Shown: positions 27,899 to 36,897 of the stretch, in pieces
Layout: every line of letters begins with the position of its first letter
Position numbering within the stretch: the stretch's first letter is position 1
Source: Christiangramia forsetii KT0803
Lineage (GTDB): Bacteria > Bacteroidota > Bacteroidia > Flavobacteriales > Flavobacteriaceae
DNA: 64,000 bases
Direction: 5' to 3'
NCBI RefSeq assembly: GCF_000060345.1
Contig: NC_008571.1
Location: 1,550,001 to 1,614,000 of the forward strand
Program-made: the position numbers and the translations under genes
Notes under the pieces: generated by a model
What the model was told of the DNA's origin: nothing
The model's database searches: none
What the model saw: only the letters and a program-made list of their open reading frames with translations

Positions 27899-28888
27899 TT
27901 AAGCTTTTACAACCATTTTCCCTAGATTCTTTCCATCAAAAATATCAATAAATGCTTGTGGTGTTTGATCGAAACCTTCCACAACAGTTTCGTCATATTT
28001 AAGTTCCCCGGACTTTAACCAACCGGCAAGATCAGAAATTGCTTTTTGATAATCTTCAATATGATCTCTCACCAGAAAGCCTTGCATTAAAGCAGACTTT
28101 TTGATTAAGATTCCTTCAGATCTTGGCCCTGTAGGCACTTCGGTTTCATTATAAATTGAAATAGCTCCACAATTTATGATTCTGGCAGCTTTATTAATAT
28201 TTTGTAATGCTGCATCTAAAATTTCACCACCCACATTATCAAAATAAACATCTACACCATCTGGACATGCTTCACTGATCGCTTTTTTCATGTTCTGAGT
28301 GGTTTTATAATTGATACCTGCATCAAAGCCGAATTTTCCCTGGATATGATCAATCTTTTCATCACTACCAGCAATTCCAACCACATGACAACCTTTGATC
28401 TTTCCAATCTGGCCAACTACACTTCCAACCGCGCCTGCAGCACCAGAAACCAGAAGAGTCTCACCTTTTTCCAGTTTTCCTATTTTATCCAGGGCGAGGT
28501 ATGCAGTAAGTCCTGTTAAACCAAGCACCCCCAAATAAGCTGAAAGTGGTGCTATAGATGGGTCTATTTTTCGAAGATCTTTACCGCTATGCGATTGTTG
28601 TTTTTTCCAGTCCAGCATTCCAATTACGTGATCTCCTTTCTTGAAATCTTCATTGGAGGAATCTGTAACCTCTGAGACCACCATCGATTCCAAAGGTTTT
28701 CCAACTTCAAAAGGTTCAATATATGATTTTTCATCCCTCATTCTTCCGCGTAAATAGGGATCTACAGATATGAATTTAGTTTCTAAAATTATCTCACCGT
28801 TTTGTGCATTATCAATTTCCTGAATTTCAAAATTCTTAAGTGAAGGTTTGCCTTCAGGTCTTGATTTCAATATTATTTGCTTATTCAT
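27899..28888 (-). CDS. Zinc-independent NADP-dependent oxidoreductase (MDR family, prostaglandin/alkenal reductase type)
   Basis: This medium-chain reductase of about 329 residues (start taken at the ATG at 28888, MNKQIILKSRPEG) belongs to the leukotriene B4 12-hydroxydehydrogenase/CurA group. SVDPYLRGRM near the N-terminus, GLTGLTAYLAL, LVSGAAGAVGSVVGQIGK as the nucleotide-binding loop, and VDVYFDNVGGEILDAAL are the family signature. No structural-zinc cysteines are present. It reduces the double bond of alpha,beta-unsaturated carbonyl compounds. An in-frame ATG 9 bp upstream is also possible. Confidence 0.9.
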   Translation of the reverse strand: MNKQIILKSRPEGKPSLKNFEIQEIDNAQNGEIILETKFISVDPYLRGRMRDEKSYIEPFEVGKPLESMVVSEVTDSSNEDFKKGDHVIGMLDWKKQQSHSGKDLRKIDPSIAPLSAYLGVLGLTGLTAYLALDKIGKLEKGETLLVSGAAGAVGSVVGQIGKIKGCHVVGIAGSDEKIDHIQGKFGFDAGINYKTTQNMKKAISEACPDGVDVYFDNVGGEILDAALQNINKAARIINCGAISIYNETEVPTGPRSEGILIKKSALMQGFLVRDHIEDYQKAISDLAGWLKSGELKYDETVVEGFDQTPQAFIDIFDGKNLGKMVVKA

Positions 28889-29036
28889 TTTCAACATATT
28901 TTATTAACAAATTAAACGGAATTATAAAATGAGACAAATAACATATGCCAATTTCTCCTTAAATATTGAAATTTGTACTATTGCCATTATTTATTGAGGT
29001 TAAAGCTTTAATTTCAAAGCTTAAAATTTAGTTGAC

Positions 29037-31289
29037 TTGACCATCCCGTTTAAAAAATACCAAAACGATTTTATAAAATTTTTGAGAAGCACAGACTTTT
29101 CTAAAGCGATTGTCCTTACAATTTCAATCGTGGTACCAATTACTATTTTTTCAAATTTTGGTAGCCTGGAAATAGGAATAAGCATTGCCATGGGATGTCT
29201 TTTATCTTCTCCCAGCGATGTACCTGGTAGTTTTAAACATAAAATTAATGGGGTTTTAGCCGCTGCTTTTCTTGGGGCATCTTCATTTATAATTGCAGGT
29301 TACGCTGCTATGTTTGATTGGGCTGTGATTCCCATGCTACTTATTATGATCTTCTCAATTTCATATTTGTCGGTATATGGTTTTAGGGCATCGCTTGTCA
29401 CTTTTGCCGGATTACTGGCCGTGGTTTTAAGTTTTGCCAATCTTTCTTCAGGAATAGAGATCTGGCAAAAATCACTACTGATCTTTGCTGGCGGAATATG
29501 GTATTTACTCATTAGTATTGGCTGGTACTTTATTAAACCTGAAAGAGCCACCGAACAGCTTTTAGCGGAAACGATGGAAATTACCGCTGATTATCTGAGA
29601 TTAAGAATTCGACTATTGAGATCTAATCAAAGGGACGATAAGCTTCAGAAAGAATTATTTCAGCTTCAAACCGAGTTAAACGAACATCATGAAAGTCTTC
29701 GGGAAATACTGATTAGTGCCAGGAAAACTTCCGGTAGTTCTGGTTATGCACGAAAAAGGTTACTCATATTTATTGATCTGGTAGACATGCTGGAGCTGGC
29801 GATGGCACACCCGATAGATTACGAGAGAATGCGAAAGTCTTTTGAGAATGATGAAGAAACACTAAAGATATTTGGTGACTTTACATTGCAATTGGCAAAT
29901 CAACTGGAGAAAATAGGGCTGGCGGTTTATAAGAATACCAAATTACCGAAGAACCAGATTCCTCACGATCTGGAACAAGTGCAAAGAGCTTTACAAAATT
30001 TTCGAAATAATATCGAAATTGAAGAGAAAAGAGAGGCTATGCTTTTGCTTAGAAACCTGTTTGATTACCAATCTAAACAGGCACAAAAGATCAATAATAT
30101 TGATCGCATTCTAAGAAACCTGGAAAACAAGAAGAAATTTTTCTATAAGGAAAAAGAAGTTCAAAAATTCCTAACGCCACAGGATTACAGCTTCAAAACC
30201 ATATTAACTAATCTCAATCTAAGTTCCGCTATTTTTAGACATTCATTAAGACTGGCACTGGTAGTTTTGCTTGGATATTTAATAGGTGACTATTTTTCTG
30301 TACAGAATTCATATTGGATATTACTTACAATAGTTGTGATTATGAGACCCAATTACGGGCTTACCAAGGTAAGAACGCGGAAAAGGATCGTAGGTACCCT
30401 GATTGGCGGTGCAATCGCTATTGGTATTGTTATTCTTACCCAAAACACAATGATTTATGCCATTCTGGGTATTCTTTCTTTAACGCTTGCTTTTTCCCTG
30501 ATACAGCGAAACTATACAACAGCGGCGATTTTTATTACTTTGAGTATAATTTTTATTTATGCGCTGCTTCAACCGGAAGTGCTTAATGTGATCCAGTTTA
30601 GAGTAGTAGATACCTTAATTGGTGCAGGACTAGCGACTTTCGGAAACCTGATTTTATGGCCTAAATGGGAATCACAGGATATTCATAATGTCATTGTAAG
30701 CTCCTTAAAAGCAAATTTTGAGTATCTGGATCAGATTGACGAATATTATCATAAAAAGGAAAATCTTCCATTATCTTATAAACTGGCCAGGAAAAAAGCA
30801 TTTATAGAAATGGGTAATTTAAGTAGTGCTTTTCAAAGAATGACCCAGGAACCAAAATCTAAACAGAAAGATCTACCTGTTGTTTATGAAATTGTAGGTC
30901 TTAGCCATACTTTTCTAACTGCATCGGCATCCCTGGGAACCTACATACGTACACATCCCACCACCCATGCTTCCTCAGATTTTGAAGCATATACCAAAGC
31001 AATTTTATTTAATCTTTCTAACAGCATGAATATTTTAGAGAAAAAACAAATACTCGAAAAATCTCATGACGAAATTTCTGAGGCAGGACAATCGCTTCAT
31101 AGAAAATTTGATAAAATGGCTGAAGAAAGAGATATTGAAATTAAGGCAGGGAAAAATCAGATAGATGAGCAAATGCGGCTTAATCTTCAAGAGGCACACC
31201 TGGTTACCGGCCAACTAGAATGGTTGCTGGACATTTCAGGCAAAATTGAGGATAACGTAAAGAGATTAAATAAGAAAGAGAATGAGTAA
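29037..31289 (+). CDS. FUSC/YccS-family inner-membrane protein
   Basis: This 750-residue protein has two copies of a multi-helix membrane block (about residues 22-175 and 400-540) separated by, and followed by, long helical cytoplasmic regions, as in YccS/YhfK and aromatic-acid efflux proteins. IGISIAMGCLLSSPSD and SYWILLTIVVIMRPNYGLTKVR are characteristic. The start appears to be TTG at 29037, because a stop lies 15 bp upstream and the next Met is inside the first membrane block. The next gene overlaps by 8 bp. The function is presumably transport or envelope maintenance, substrate unknown. Confidence 0.85.
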   Translation: MTIPFKKYQNDFIKFLRSTDFSKAIVLTISIVVPITIFSNFGSLEIGISIAMGCLLSSPSDVPGSFKHKINGVLAAAFLGASSFIIAGYAAMFDWAVIPMLLIMIFSISYLSVYGFRASLVTFAGLLAVVLSFANLSSGIEIWQKSLLIFAGGIWYLLISIGWYFIKPERATEQLLAETMEITADYLRLRIRLLRSNQRDDKLQKELFQLQTELNEHHESLREILISARKTSGSSGYARKRLLIFIDLVDMLELAMAHPIDYERMRKSFENDEETLKIFGDFTLQLANQLEKIGLAVYKNTKLPKNQIPHDLEQVQRALQNFRNNIEIEEKREAMLLLRNLFDYQSKQAQKINNIDRILRNLENKKKFFYKEKEVQKFLTPQDYSFKTILTNLNLSSAIFRHSLRLALVVLLGYLIGDYFSVQNSYWILLTIVVIMRPNYGLTKVRTRKRIVGTLIGGAIAIGIVILTQNTMIYAILGILSLTLAFSLIQRNYTTAAIFITLSIIFIYALLQPEVLNVIQFRVVDTLIGAGLATFGNLILWPKWESQDIHNVIVSSLKANFEYLDQIDEYYHKKENLPLSYKLARKKAFIEMGNLSSAFQRMTQEPKSKQKDLPVVYEIVGLSHTFLTASASLGTYIRTHPTTHASSDFEAYTKAILFNLSNSMNILEKKQILEKSHDEISEAGQSLHRKFDKMAEERDIEIKAGKNQIDEQMRLNLQEAHLVTGQLEWLLDISGKIEDNVKRLNKKENE

Positions 31290-31794
31290 AAGAGATTTCA
31301 AAAAATATATAAAGTCTTTGGAAAAGGAAGATCTCGAAGAACAAATTCTTGATCTTTATAATCGGTTTGATGATGTAAAAGTGTTTTACAATTTTGTTTT
31401 TAACCCAAATGAAGATAAGCTCGTAAAGGAAGCAAAGTTTAAGATTTCAAAAGAATATTATCCTCCCAATAATCGGAAACCAAAAAAACGTCGTTCCGTT
31501 GCCCATAAACTTATCAAGCATTTTTTAAAATTAGAGATGGAACCGTATTCTCTGGCAGATGTAATGTTTTATAATATTGAGATCGCCCAAACTTTTTCAA
31601 ACGATATAGAAAATATAACGGAGTCTTTCGAGAAAAGTATGCTGAAATCATATGAACAGGCGGCAGATTACGTAATAAGTAATGCCATCTCTTCTGAATT
31701 TGGCCCCAGAATTAATAAGATTGCTGAAGAAGCCGATTCCCAGAACTGGACAAACGCCTATCAATTTGACCGGGTTAGAGACCGGTTTTTATGA
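31282..31794 (+). CDS. DUF6155-like conserved protein
   Basis: This 170-residue, basic, helical protein begins SKRDFKKYIKSLEKEDLEEQIL and has a KEYYPPNNRKPKKRRSVAHK segment. It matches my memory of the DUF6155 family of Bacteroidetes, whose function is unknown. It starts 8 bp before the FUSC gene ends and should be translationally coupled to it. Confidence 0.7.
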   Translation: MSKRDFKKYIKSLEKEDLEEQILDLYNRFDDVKVFYNFVFNPNEDKLVKEAKFKISKEYYPPNNRKPKKRRSVAHKLIKHFLKLEMEPYSLADVMFYNIEIAQTFSNDIENITESFEKSMLKSYEQAADYVISNAISSEFGPRINKIAEEADSQNWTNAYQFDRVRDRFL

Positions 31795-31955
31795 CTAAAA
31801 GATATTACATGACAGTATTAAATTAAATACTCCTTAGACTGAGTAAATTATCGGGCTTTGAAGATCAAAGAGGCCATTTTTCTTTGATGAGATAATATTC
31901 AAATATGAATTCTAATCCTTGTGATCATATGCTTCCTGAGTTCATTGTAATTAAG

Positions 31956-31963
31956 TAAATTTG
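31956..31963 (+). promoter_or_regulatory. Candidate -7 element for cysE-cysM
   Basis: TAAATTTG matches TAnnTTTG exactly. It lies 10 nt before the first ATG (31974) and 19 nt before the second (31983), which favours the second as start. No clear -33 box is found. Confidence 0.35.
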
Positions 31964-31982
31964 AAATAGACCAATGCGTGCT

Positions 31983-32774
31983 ATGAAATTAGAAACAATT
32001 ATTAAGAAAATAGAAGATCAAAAACACCTTCCAAATCTCAATTTTAGCATTAAAGAAAAGACGGAGGCCTTTACCAAAAAACTTTTCTACACCCTGTTTG
32101 ATAGACAAACGCCTGTAAAGGATAATCTTATGGAATTAGGGATGGATTTTGAAGTACTTGCCAAACTGGTTTGCTGGGAACCAGGTTCGCCTTGTCAGGA
32201 TATTTGGAGTAATTATTTAAATAAACTCCCGGAGATTCTTGAAAAATTAAATCTTGATGCCCAGGCAATCGCAAAAAATGATCCGGCTGCAAATTCTGTA
32301 GAAGAAGTTTATCTTTCCTATCCTGGATTTTTTGCCATCGCCACCTATAGATTGAGTCATGAATTTTACAAATTCGGACTCCCTCTTGTGCCGCGACTCA
32401 TGACAGAATGTGCTCATAGTATTACCGGAACAGATATTAACCCGGGTGCCAGAATAGGTAAATCATTTTTTATTGACCATGCCACCGGAGTGGTAATAGG
32501 GGAGACGGCGGTAATTGAAGATAATGTAAAGATATATCAGGGTGTTACGCTGGGAGCCTTAACGGTTAACAAAACACTTAAAAACATAAAGCGCCACCCA
32601 ACCATTCAAAAGAATGTTACTATTTACGCAAACGCGACTATTCTGGGAGGAGATACCATTATTGGGGAAAATAGTGTAATTGGCGGAAACGTCTGGTTAA
32701 CCAAGTCGGTACCTAAAAACTCCATGGTTTCCCATACCCCACAAATTAATATTAAAAATAATTCAGATAAATGA
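31983..32774 (+). CDS. cysE: Serine O-acetyltransferase
   Basis: This enzyme acetylates L-serine with acetyl-CoA, the first step of cysteine synthesis. An N-terminal helical domain is followed by the left-handed beta-helix transferase domain. [30 protein letters not shown] and [12 protein letters not shown] hold the hexapeptide repeats and the catalytic His/Asp. The ATG at 31983 (263 aa) is preferred because the upstream ATG at 31974 would leave almost no leader after the candidate promoter. It overlaps cysM by 4 bp (ATGA), so the two-step cysteine pathway is translated as a unit. Confidence 0.92.
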   Translation: MKLETIIKKIEDQKHLPNLNFSIKEKTEAFTKKLFYTLFDRQTPVKDNLMELGMDFEVLAKLVCWEPGSPCQDIWSNYLNKLPEILEKLNLDAQAIAKNDPAANSVEEVYLSYPGFFAIATYRLSHEFYKFGLPLVPRLMTECAHSITGTDINPGARIGKSFFIDHATGVVIGETAVIEDNVKIYQGVTLGALTVNKTLKNIKRHPTIQKNVTIYANATILGGDTIIGENSVIGGNVWLTKSVPKNSMVSHTPQINIKNNSDK

Positions 32775-33655
32775 ACGACTCAATCATAGATCTTGTAGGG
32801 AATACCCCGCTGGTAAAAGCTAAAAGATTAATAGATAAACCAGGGGTAGATTTATATTTTAAGTTGGAAGGCCAGAATCCTGGAGGGAGTGTAAAAGATC
32901 GTGCCGCATACAGTATGATTAAAAATGCATTAGACCGAGGTGATATTGATAAAAGCACTAAGCTTATAGAGGCCACCAGCGGAAATACAGGAATAGCACT
33001 CGCCATGATCGCCGGGATTTTTGGTTTGGATATTGAACTGGTGATGCCGGAGAATTCTACAGTAGAACGTGTACAAACCATGAAAGCCTATGGCGCAAAG
33101 GTTATTTTAACCAGTGCTGATGACGGAATTGAAGGCTCCAGGGATTATGCAGAAGATAAAATGAACTCCGGGGATTATTTTATGTTGAACCAGTTTGGAA
33201 ATGAGGATAACTGGAAAGCGCATTATAATACCACAGGACCTGAAATATGGAAAGATACAGACCATAAAATCACCCATTTTGTTTCTTCTATGGGTACCAC
33301 CGGAACTATTATGGGAACAAGTACATATCTAAAGGAAAAGAATAAGGAGATTCAGATCGTAGGCGTCCAGCCTACAGACGACTCCAGAATACCGGGTATT
33401 CGAAAATGGCCCGAAGCCTATTTGCCAAAAATTTTTAATCCGAAAAAAGTTGACAGGATTTTAGAAGTAAGCCAGAAGGAGGCGGTTGATATGAGCCGGA
33501 GGCTGGCTGAAGAAGAGGGGGTTTTTGCAGGTATGAGTAGTGGTGGTGCGGCAGCGGCAGCGGTTAGACTATGCAATGAACTTGATAGCGGGCTTGTTGT
33601 TAGTATCGTTTGTGATCGCGGAGACAGGTATCTTTCTTCAGATCTTTTTGAATAA
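32771..33655 (+). CDS. cysM: Cysteine synthase (O-acetylserine sulfhydrylase B type)
   Basis: This PLP enzyme joins O-acetylserine and sulfide (or thiosulfate) to make cysteine. It has 294 residues. The N-terminal [11 protein letters not shown], the PLP lysine in [27 protein letters not shown], and [18 protein letters not shown] with the phosphate-binding Gly/Thr loop are all present. The short form without the CysK insertions and C-terminal tail suggests CysM. It is coupled to cysE by an ATGA overlap. Confidence 0.92.
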   Translation: MNDSIIDLVGNTPLVKAKRLIDKPGVDLYFKLEGQNPGGSVKDRAAYSMIKNALDRGDIDKSTKLIEATSGNTGIALAMIAGIFGLDIELVMPENSTVERVQTMKAYGAKVILTSADDGIEGSRDYAEDKMNSGDYFMLNQFGNEDNWKAHYNTTGPEIWKDTDHKITHFVSSMGTTGTIMGTSTYLKEKNKEIQIVGVQPTDDSRIPGIRKWPEAYLPKIFNPKKVDRILEVSQKEAVDMSRRLAEEEGVFAGMSSGGAAAAAVRLCNELDSGLVVSIVCDRGDRYLSSDLFE

Positions 33656-33659
33656 AAAA

Positions 33660-33810
33660 CTAATAAAAAGGCTGTATAAAAATTAGCGTTAACTCTGTAT
33701 TTGTTGATCTGAGAGATCAACTTTTATTAACTACTATTACATTTTAACATTTAGACTGCCCATTGAGATCAAGACAGTTGCTAAAATTTATACAGCCTCT
33801 AATTTATTAG
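33660..33810. repeat. MITE-like 150-bp element with terminal inverted repeats
   Basis: CTAATAAA (33660-33667) and TTTATTAG (33803-33810) flank a second pair, AGGCTGTATAAA (33669-33680) and TTTATACAGCCT (33787-33798). Both pairs are perfect, and the similarity continues inward (AAATTAGC versus GCTAAAAT). A separate hairpin (33703-33710 and 33714-33721) lies inside. The right end overlaps the stop codon at 33807. It could be a small non-autonomous element or an elaborate terminator. Confidence 0.55.
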
Positions 33811-34358
33811 TCTATGGAAGCGACCCCACTAATTGATGCGCTGGGAGTAAGCTTCATTTTTGTTTTCTCTTTACCTCTTTCTAAGGTCATTATATATTTT
33901 TGCTTTTCAATCTGGTCACTTCTACCATAAGCGATATATTTATTTGACGTCATAGTCCAACCTTTATTCTGGGAGTAAACCTCATTTCTTACATGATATG
34001 GTAGAGGAATATTCTTGAATTTTTGATAGTTATTCACTATCTCCCCATCTTGGTTATAAGTTGCTTTTATATAGCCATTGGAACATTTCGCAGTAACAAT
34101 AATATCACCATTAATATTATCCTGAGCCTCCATATATCTCAGTATATCAAAGTTTTTCTTCATAAATGAAATAGCGTCGGATCGAAATTGAGTAGAAAAT
34201 TTCTCTTTTACTTTAACAATTCCGTTTGCATAATCTTCAAAAACGATTTCTGCGGTTGGATCAAAATTCAATCTTGTTTCTTCAAGTTGAATTATTCTTT
34301 GAGAATAGGAGGAAAGCACCCATCCTGCGACTAAAATTAAGGTGATAATTTTTTTCAT
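33807..34358 (-). CDS. Secreted hypothetical protein
   Basis: The 183-residue form starting at the ATG at 34358 begins with a typical signal peptide (MKKIITLILVAGWVLSSYSQ). Upstream in-frame codons would add an unlikely hydrophobic prefix. The mature part is basic, ends in THR/SER-rich KLTPSASISGVASID and has a VTAKCSNGYIKATYNQDG beta hairpin. No family is recognised. The gene lies 95 bp downstream of the Crp-like regulator on the same strand and could be its target or partner. Confidence 0.65.
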   Translation of the reverse strand: MKKIITLILVAGWVLSSYSQRIIQLEETRLNFDPTAEIVFEDYANGIVKVKEKFSTQFRSDAISFMKKNFDILRYMEAQDNINGDIIVTAKCSNGYIKATYNQDGEIVNNYQKFKNIPLPYHVRNEVYSQNKGWTMTSNKYIAYGRSDQIEKQKYIMTLERGKEKTKMKLTPSASISGVASID

Positions 34359-34453
34359 AATACAGTATATAATTGATGAATAAAATATTTTAAGAACCAC
34401 CAAGGTAGTATTTAAAAGACTGTATAAGAACGACTTAAGTAGCACAAGAGTAT

Positions 34454-35170
34454 CTATTTTCTATTTTTATAGTGTTTATCTAATTCCTTGATCAAGAGGG
34501 AAATATCTTTAATTTCTACCTGATTTCTGTGAATAGCAATTGAGCCGTTTTTTTTTAATTCCTGCAGATGCCTGTTTACTACCGCCCGGGTAGATCCTAT
34601 TAAATGAGCTAACTCTTTATTTGGCAGATCGTTAATAACTTCAAGCTGATTAGATTTTTTATCGATATTTCCTATTAACAGCTTTAAAAGACGAGTCGAG
34701 ATATTCGTAAATATTAATTGAGAGACGTTTTCTTCGAGCGTTCTCATTATTTTTCCTGTATATGATAAAAAGTACTTATAGTATACAGGGTTTTTATTGA
34801 GCCAGTCTCTTAAATGATCCATCGAAACTGCCAGAACCTTAATATTATCCAGACATTCATAGTAAACCTTATGACTAATCCCGTCTACTAAACAGAATAG
34901 ATCAAAGACATCTCCATTTTTAAGTAAGAATAAGGTGTGCTCTTTATGACTGCTTTCATCAACATTATACATTTTTATTCTTCCGGAAGTAATGATATAA
35001 AAATGAAAAAGGAATTTTTGATGGTTAATAATACAGGTGTTTTTCTTCCATTTTTCCTCATGAAAATGCACCAATAGGTCTAACCAGTCAACTTTCTTCA
35101 TATTAGAAAAAAGTTCACAAATTAAAAGTGTTTTCTCGTATTTGGTAAATAAACGCTCTGCTGAAGTCAA
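34454..35170 (-). CDS. Crp/Fnr-family transcriptional regulator lacking the canonical cAMP motif
   Basis: This 238-residue protein has a cyclic-nucleotide-fold domain (about 1-145), a dimerisation helix and a C-terminal winged helix-turn-helix (LPNKELAHLIGSTRAVVNRHLQEL). The phosphate-binding cassette usually reading FGE...R-A is replaced by VFDLFCLVDGISHKVYYE, so canonical cAMP binding is unlikely. The start is probably TTG at 35170, since an in-frame stop lies 15 bp upstream and the first 23 residues align with Crp N-termini. It diverges from the helicase gene and has its own near-consensus promoter. Confidence 0.85.
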   Translation of the reverse strand: MTSAERLFTKYEKTLLICELFSNMKKVDWLDLLVHFHEEKWKKNTCIINHQKFLFHFYIITSGRIKMYNVDESSHKEHTLFLLKNGDVFDLFCLVDGISHKVYYECLDNIKVLAVSMDHLRDWLNKNPVYYKYFLSYTGKIMRTLEENVSQLIFTNISTRLLKLLIGNIDKKSNQLEVINDLPNKELAHLIGSTRAVVNRHLQELKKNGSIAIHRNQVEIKDISLLIKELDKHYKNRK

Positions 35171-35236
35171 ATCACGGGATTTTTAGTTAATAAAAATTCC
35201 GGGGGATTTTACAGAGTTATTTTTTTCAGGGAATGA

Positions 35237-35267
35237 AAAAAGTATTATCCAAAATAACCATTACAAA
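35237..35267 (-). promoter_or_regulatory. Bacteroidetes-type promoter of the crp-like gene
   Basis: Read on the minus strand, TTTG (35267-35264) is followed after exactly 19 nt by TACTTTTT (35244-35237), one mismatch from TAnnTTTG. It points at the regulator starting at 35170. Confidence 0.65.
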
Positions 35268-35326
35268 TCTACAATATTTTTAAAATTGGAGCGTGTTTTT
35301 TTAGGGCTCATAAACTGCAATAATTT

Positions 35327-35357
35327 TTTGAGTAATGCTTAAAATGGCTTATTTTTG
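35327..35357 (+). promoter_or_regulatory. Consensus Bacteroidetes promoter of the DEAH helicase gene
   Basis: TTTG (35327-35330), a 19-nt spacer and TATTTTTG (35350-35357) match TTTG-N19-TAnnTTTG perfectly. Translation at 35383 then leaves a leader of about 20 nt. This rules out the upstream in-frame starts at 35335 and 35344. Confidence 0.8.
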
Positions 35358-35382
35358 CAAAATTGCTTACTTAAAAAAATCT

Positions 35383-36897
35383 ATGGCGTCAGAAACATTT
35401 GGTATTGAAAAGAAGAAAGTAGACAAGGAGTTATATGACTACCAACAAAAAGATATAGATAAGATATTCGGCGTAATTGAAGAACATCCTGAAAACTATA
35501 ACCTTCTTTATCAACTACCTACCGGTGGTGGAAAAACGGTGATTTTCTCTCAAATGACAAGGGAGTATATCCAGAGAACAAATAAAAAAGTTCTTATACT
35601 TACGCACAGAATTGAACTTTGTAAGCAAACTTCTAAGATGCTTTCAGGGTTTGGAGTGCGCAATAAGATCATTAATAGCAAGGTAAAGGAATTACCAGAT
35701 CAGGACGATTATATGTGTTTTGTTGCCATGGTGGAAACACTAAATAATCGATTGAATGATGAAAAACTGGAAATTCAGGATATTGGATTGGTGATTATTG
35801 ATGAAGCACATTACAACTCATTTAGAAAATTATTCAAGTTCTTTGAAAAGTGTTTTATCCTTGGAGTAACAGCAACTCCATTAAGTTCCAATATTAAACT
35901 TCCGATGAAAGATAACTACAGGGAGCTTATTGTTGGGGATTCTATTTCTTCTTTAATAGAAAAAGGCTTTCTAGCTCAGGTTAATATTTATAGTTATAAT
36001 GTGGGATTAACCAATCTTAAAGTGGGGATGAATGGTGATTACACCGTAAAATCTTCTGAAGAGTTATATTCTAATTATAGCATGCAGGAGAAGCTTCTCA
36101 CTGCTTATTATGAGAGGTCTAAAGGTAAAAAGACGCTGATCTTCAATAATGGTATCAACACCTCTGTAGAGGTCTATTATACTTTTAAAAACGCAGGTTT
36201 GCCTATTAGGCATCTGGACAATACAACGAGTAAGCAGGACCGGAAAGACATTCTAAAATGGTTCAAACATACACCAGATGCTATTGTTACTTCAGTAAGT
36301 ATTCTTACTACAGGATTTGATGAGCCTACAGTAGAAACGATTATTCTAAATCGTGCCACAAAATCACTTACACTTTATTTCCAAATGATTGGCCGTGGTT
36401 CACGTGTGCTAAAGAATAAAGATGAGTTTAATGTAATAGATCTAGGGAATAATTTGGCTAGATTCGGGCATTGGAGCACTGCGGTAGATTGGAAACAAAT
36501 ATTTAGATCTCCCGATTTCTATTTTGAAAATCTTCTTAGTGATGAAGATATTGAAAGAGATTTTCAGTATCAAATGCCTCCTGAAATTCGAGAGCAATTT
36601 TCCAAATCTGAAGATGTCACTTTTGACATTGAAGAAGCTTATGATATAGTGATCAAAAAAGGTCTGAAATCTAAAGCTGTTTTGGAATGGTCTATGGAGC
36701 AACACGTAAAGATGTGTGTTGAAAATAGTGAAGATGTATTTGACGCAAGGATCCTCGCGAAGGAATTAAAGGATGATATTTCTTCCCGTATAAAGCAATA
36801 TTCTTACTGTATAAGTAAAAGCACCAAGAATTATCGTGATTGGCTGGAAGAAGACTATTCGCGTAAACTTAGGATGGAGATCAATAAGGAATTCTAG
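35383..36897 (+). CDS. DEAD/DEAH-box superfamily 2 helicase
   Basis: This SF2 helicase of 504 residues (start MASETFGIEKKK at 35383, chosen because the longer frame begins inside the promoter) has Walker A LPTGGGKTVIF, the DEAH box VIIDEAHYNSF and motif III GVTATP. In the second RecA lobe are TGFDEPTVETII and QMIGRGSRV. The layout resembles Rad25/RecQ-like or type III restriction helicases, but no nuclease, methylase or defence gene is adjacent. The C-terminus is helical and unassigned. The stop overlaps the DoxX gene by 4 bp tail-to-tail. Confidence 0.88.
   Translation: MASETFGIEKKKVDKELYDYQQKDIDKIFGVIEEHPENYNLLYQLPTGGGKTVIFSQMTREYIQRTNKKVLILTHRIELCKQTSKMLSGFGVRNKIINSKVKELPDQDDYMCFVAMVETLNNRLNDEKLEIQDIGLVIIDEAHYNSFRKLFKFFEKCFILGVTATPLSSNIKLPMKDNYRELIVGDSISSLIEKGFLAQVNIYSYNVGLTNLKVGMNGDYTVKSSEELYSNYSMQEKLLTAYYERSKGKKTLIFNNGINTSVEVYYTFKNAGLPIRHLDNTTSKQDRKDILKWFKHTPDAIVTSVSILTTGFDEPTVETIILNRATKSLTLYFQMIGRGSRVLKNKDEFNVIDLGNNLARFGHWSTAVDWKQIFRSPDFYFENLLSDEDIERDFQYQMPPEIREQFSKSEDVTFDIEEAYDIVIKKGLKSKAVLEWSMEQHVKMCVENSEDVFDARILAKELKDDISSRIKQYSYCISKSTKNYRDWLEEDYSRKLRMEINKEF

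Noticed and set aside
31866-31895. ATCAAAG/CTTTGAT inverted repeat before cysE as riboswitch or attenuator
   Set aside because: Short AT-rich arms with no T-run and no recognised riboswitch core.
35335-35382. N-terminal extension of the DEAH helicase
   Set aside because: It covers the -7 box and the probable transcription start, so it cannot be translated from that promoter.
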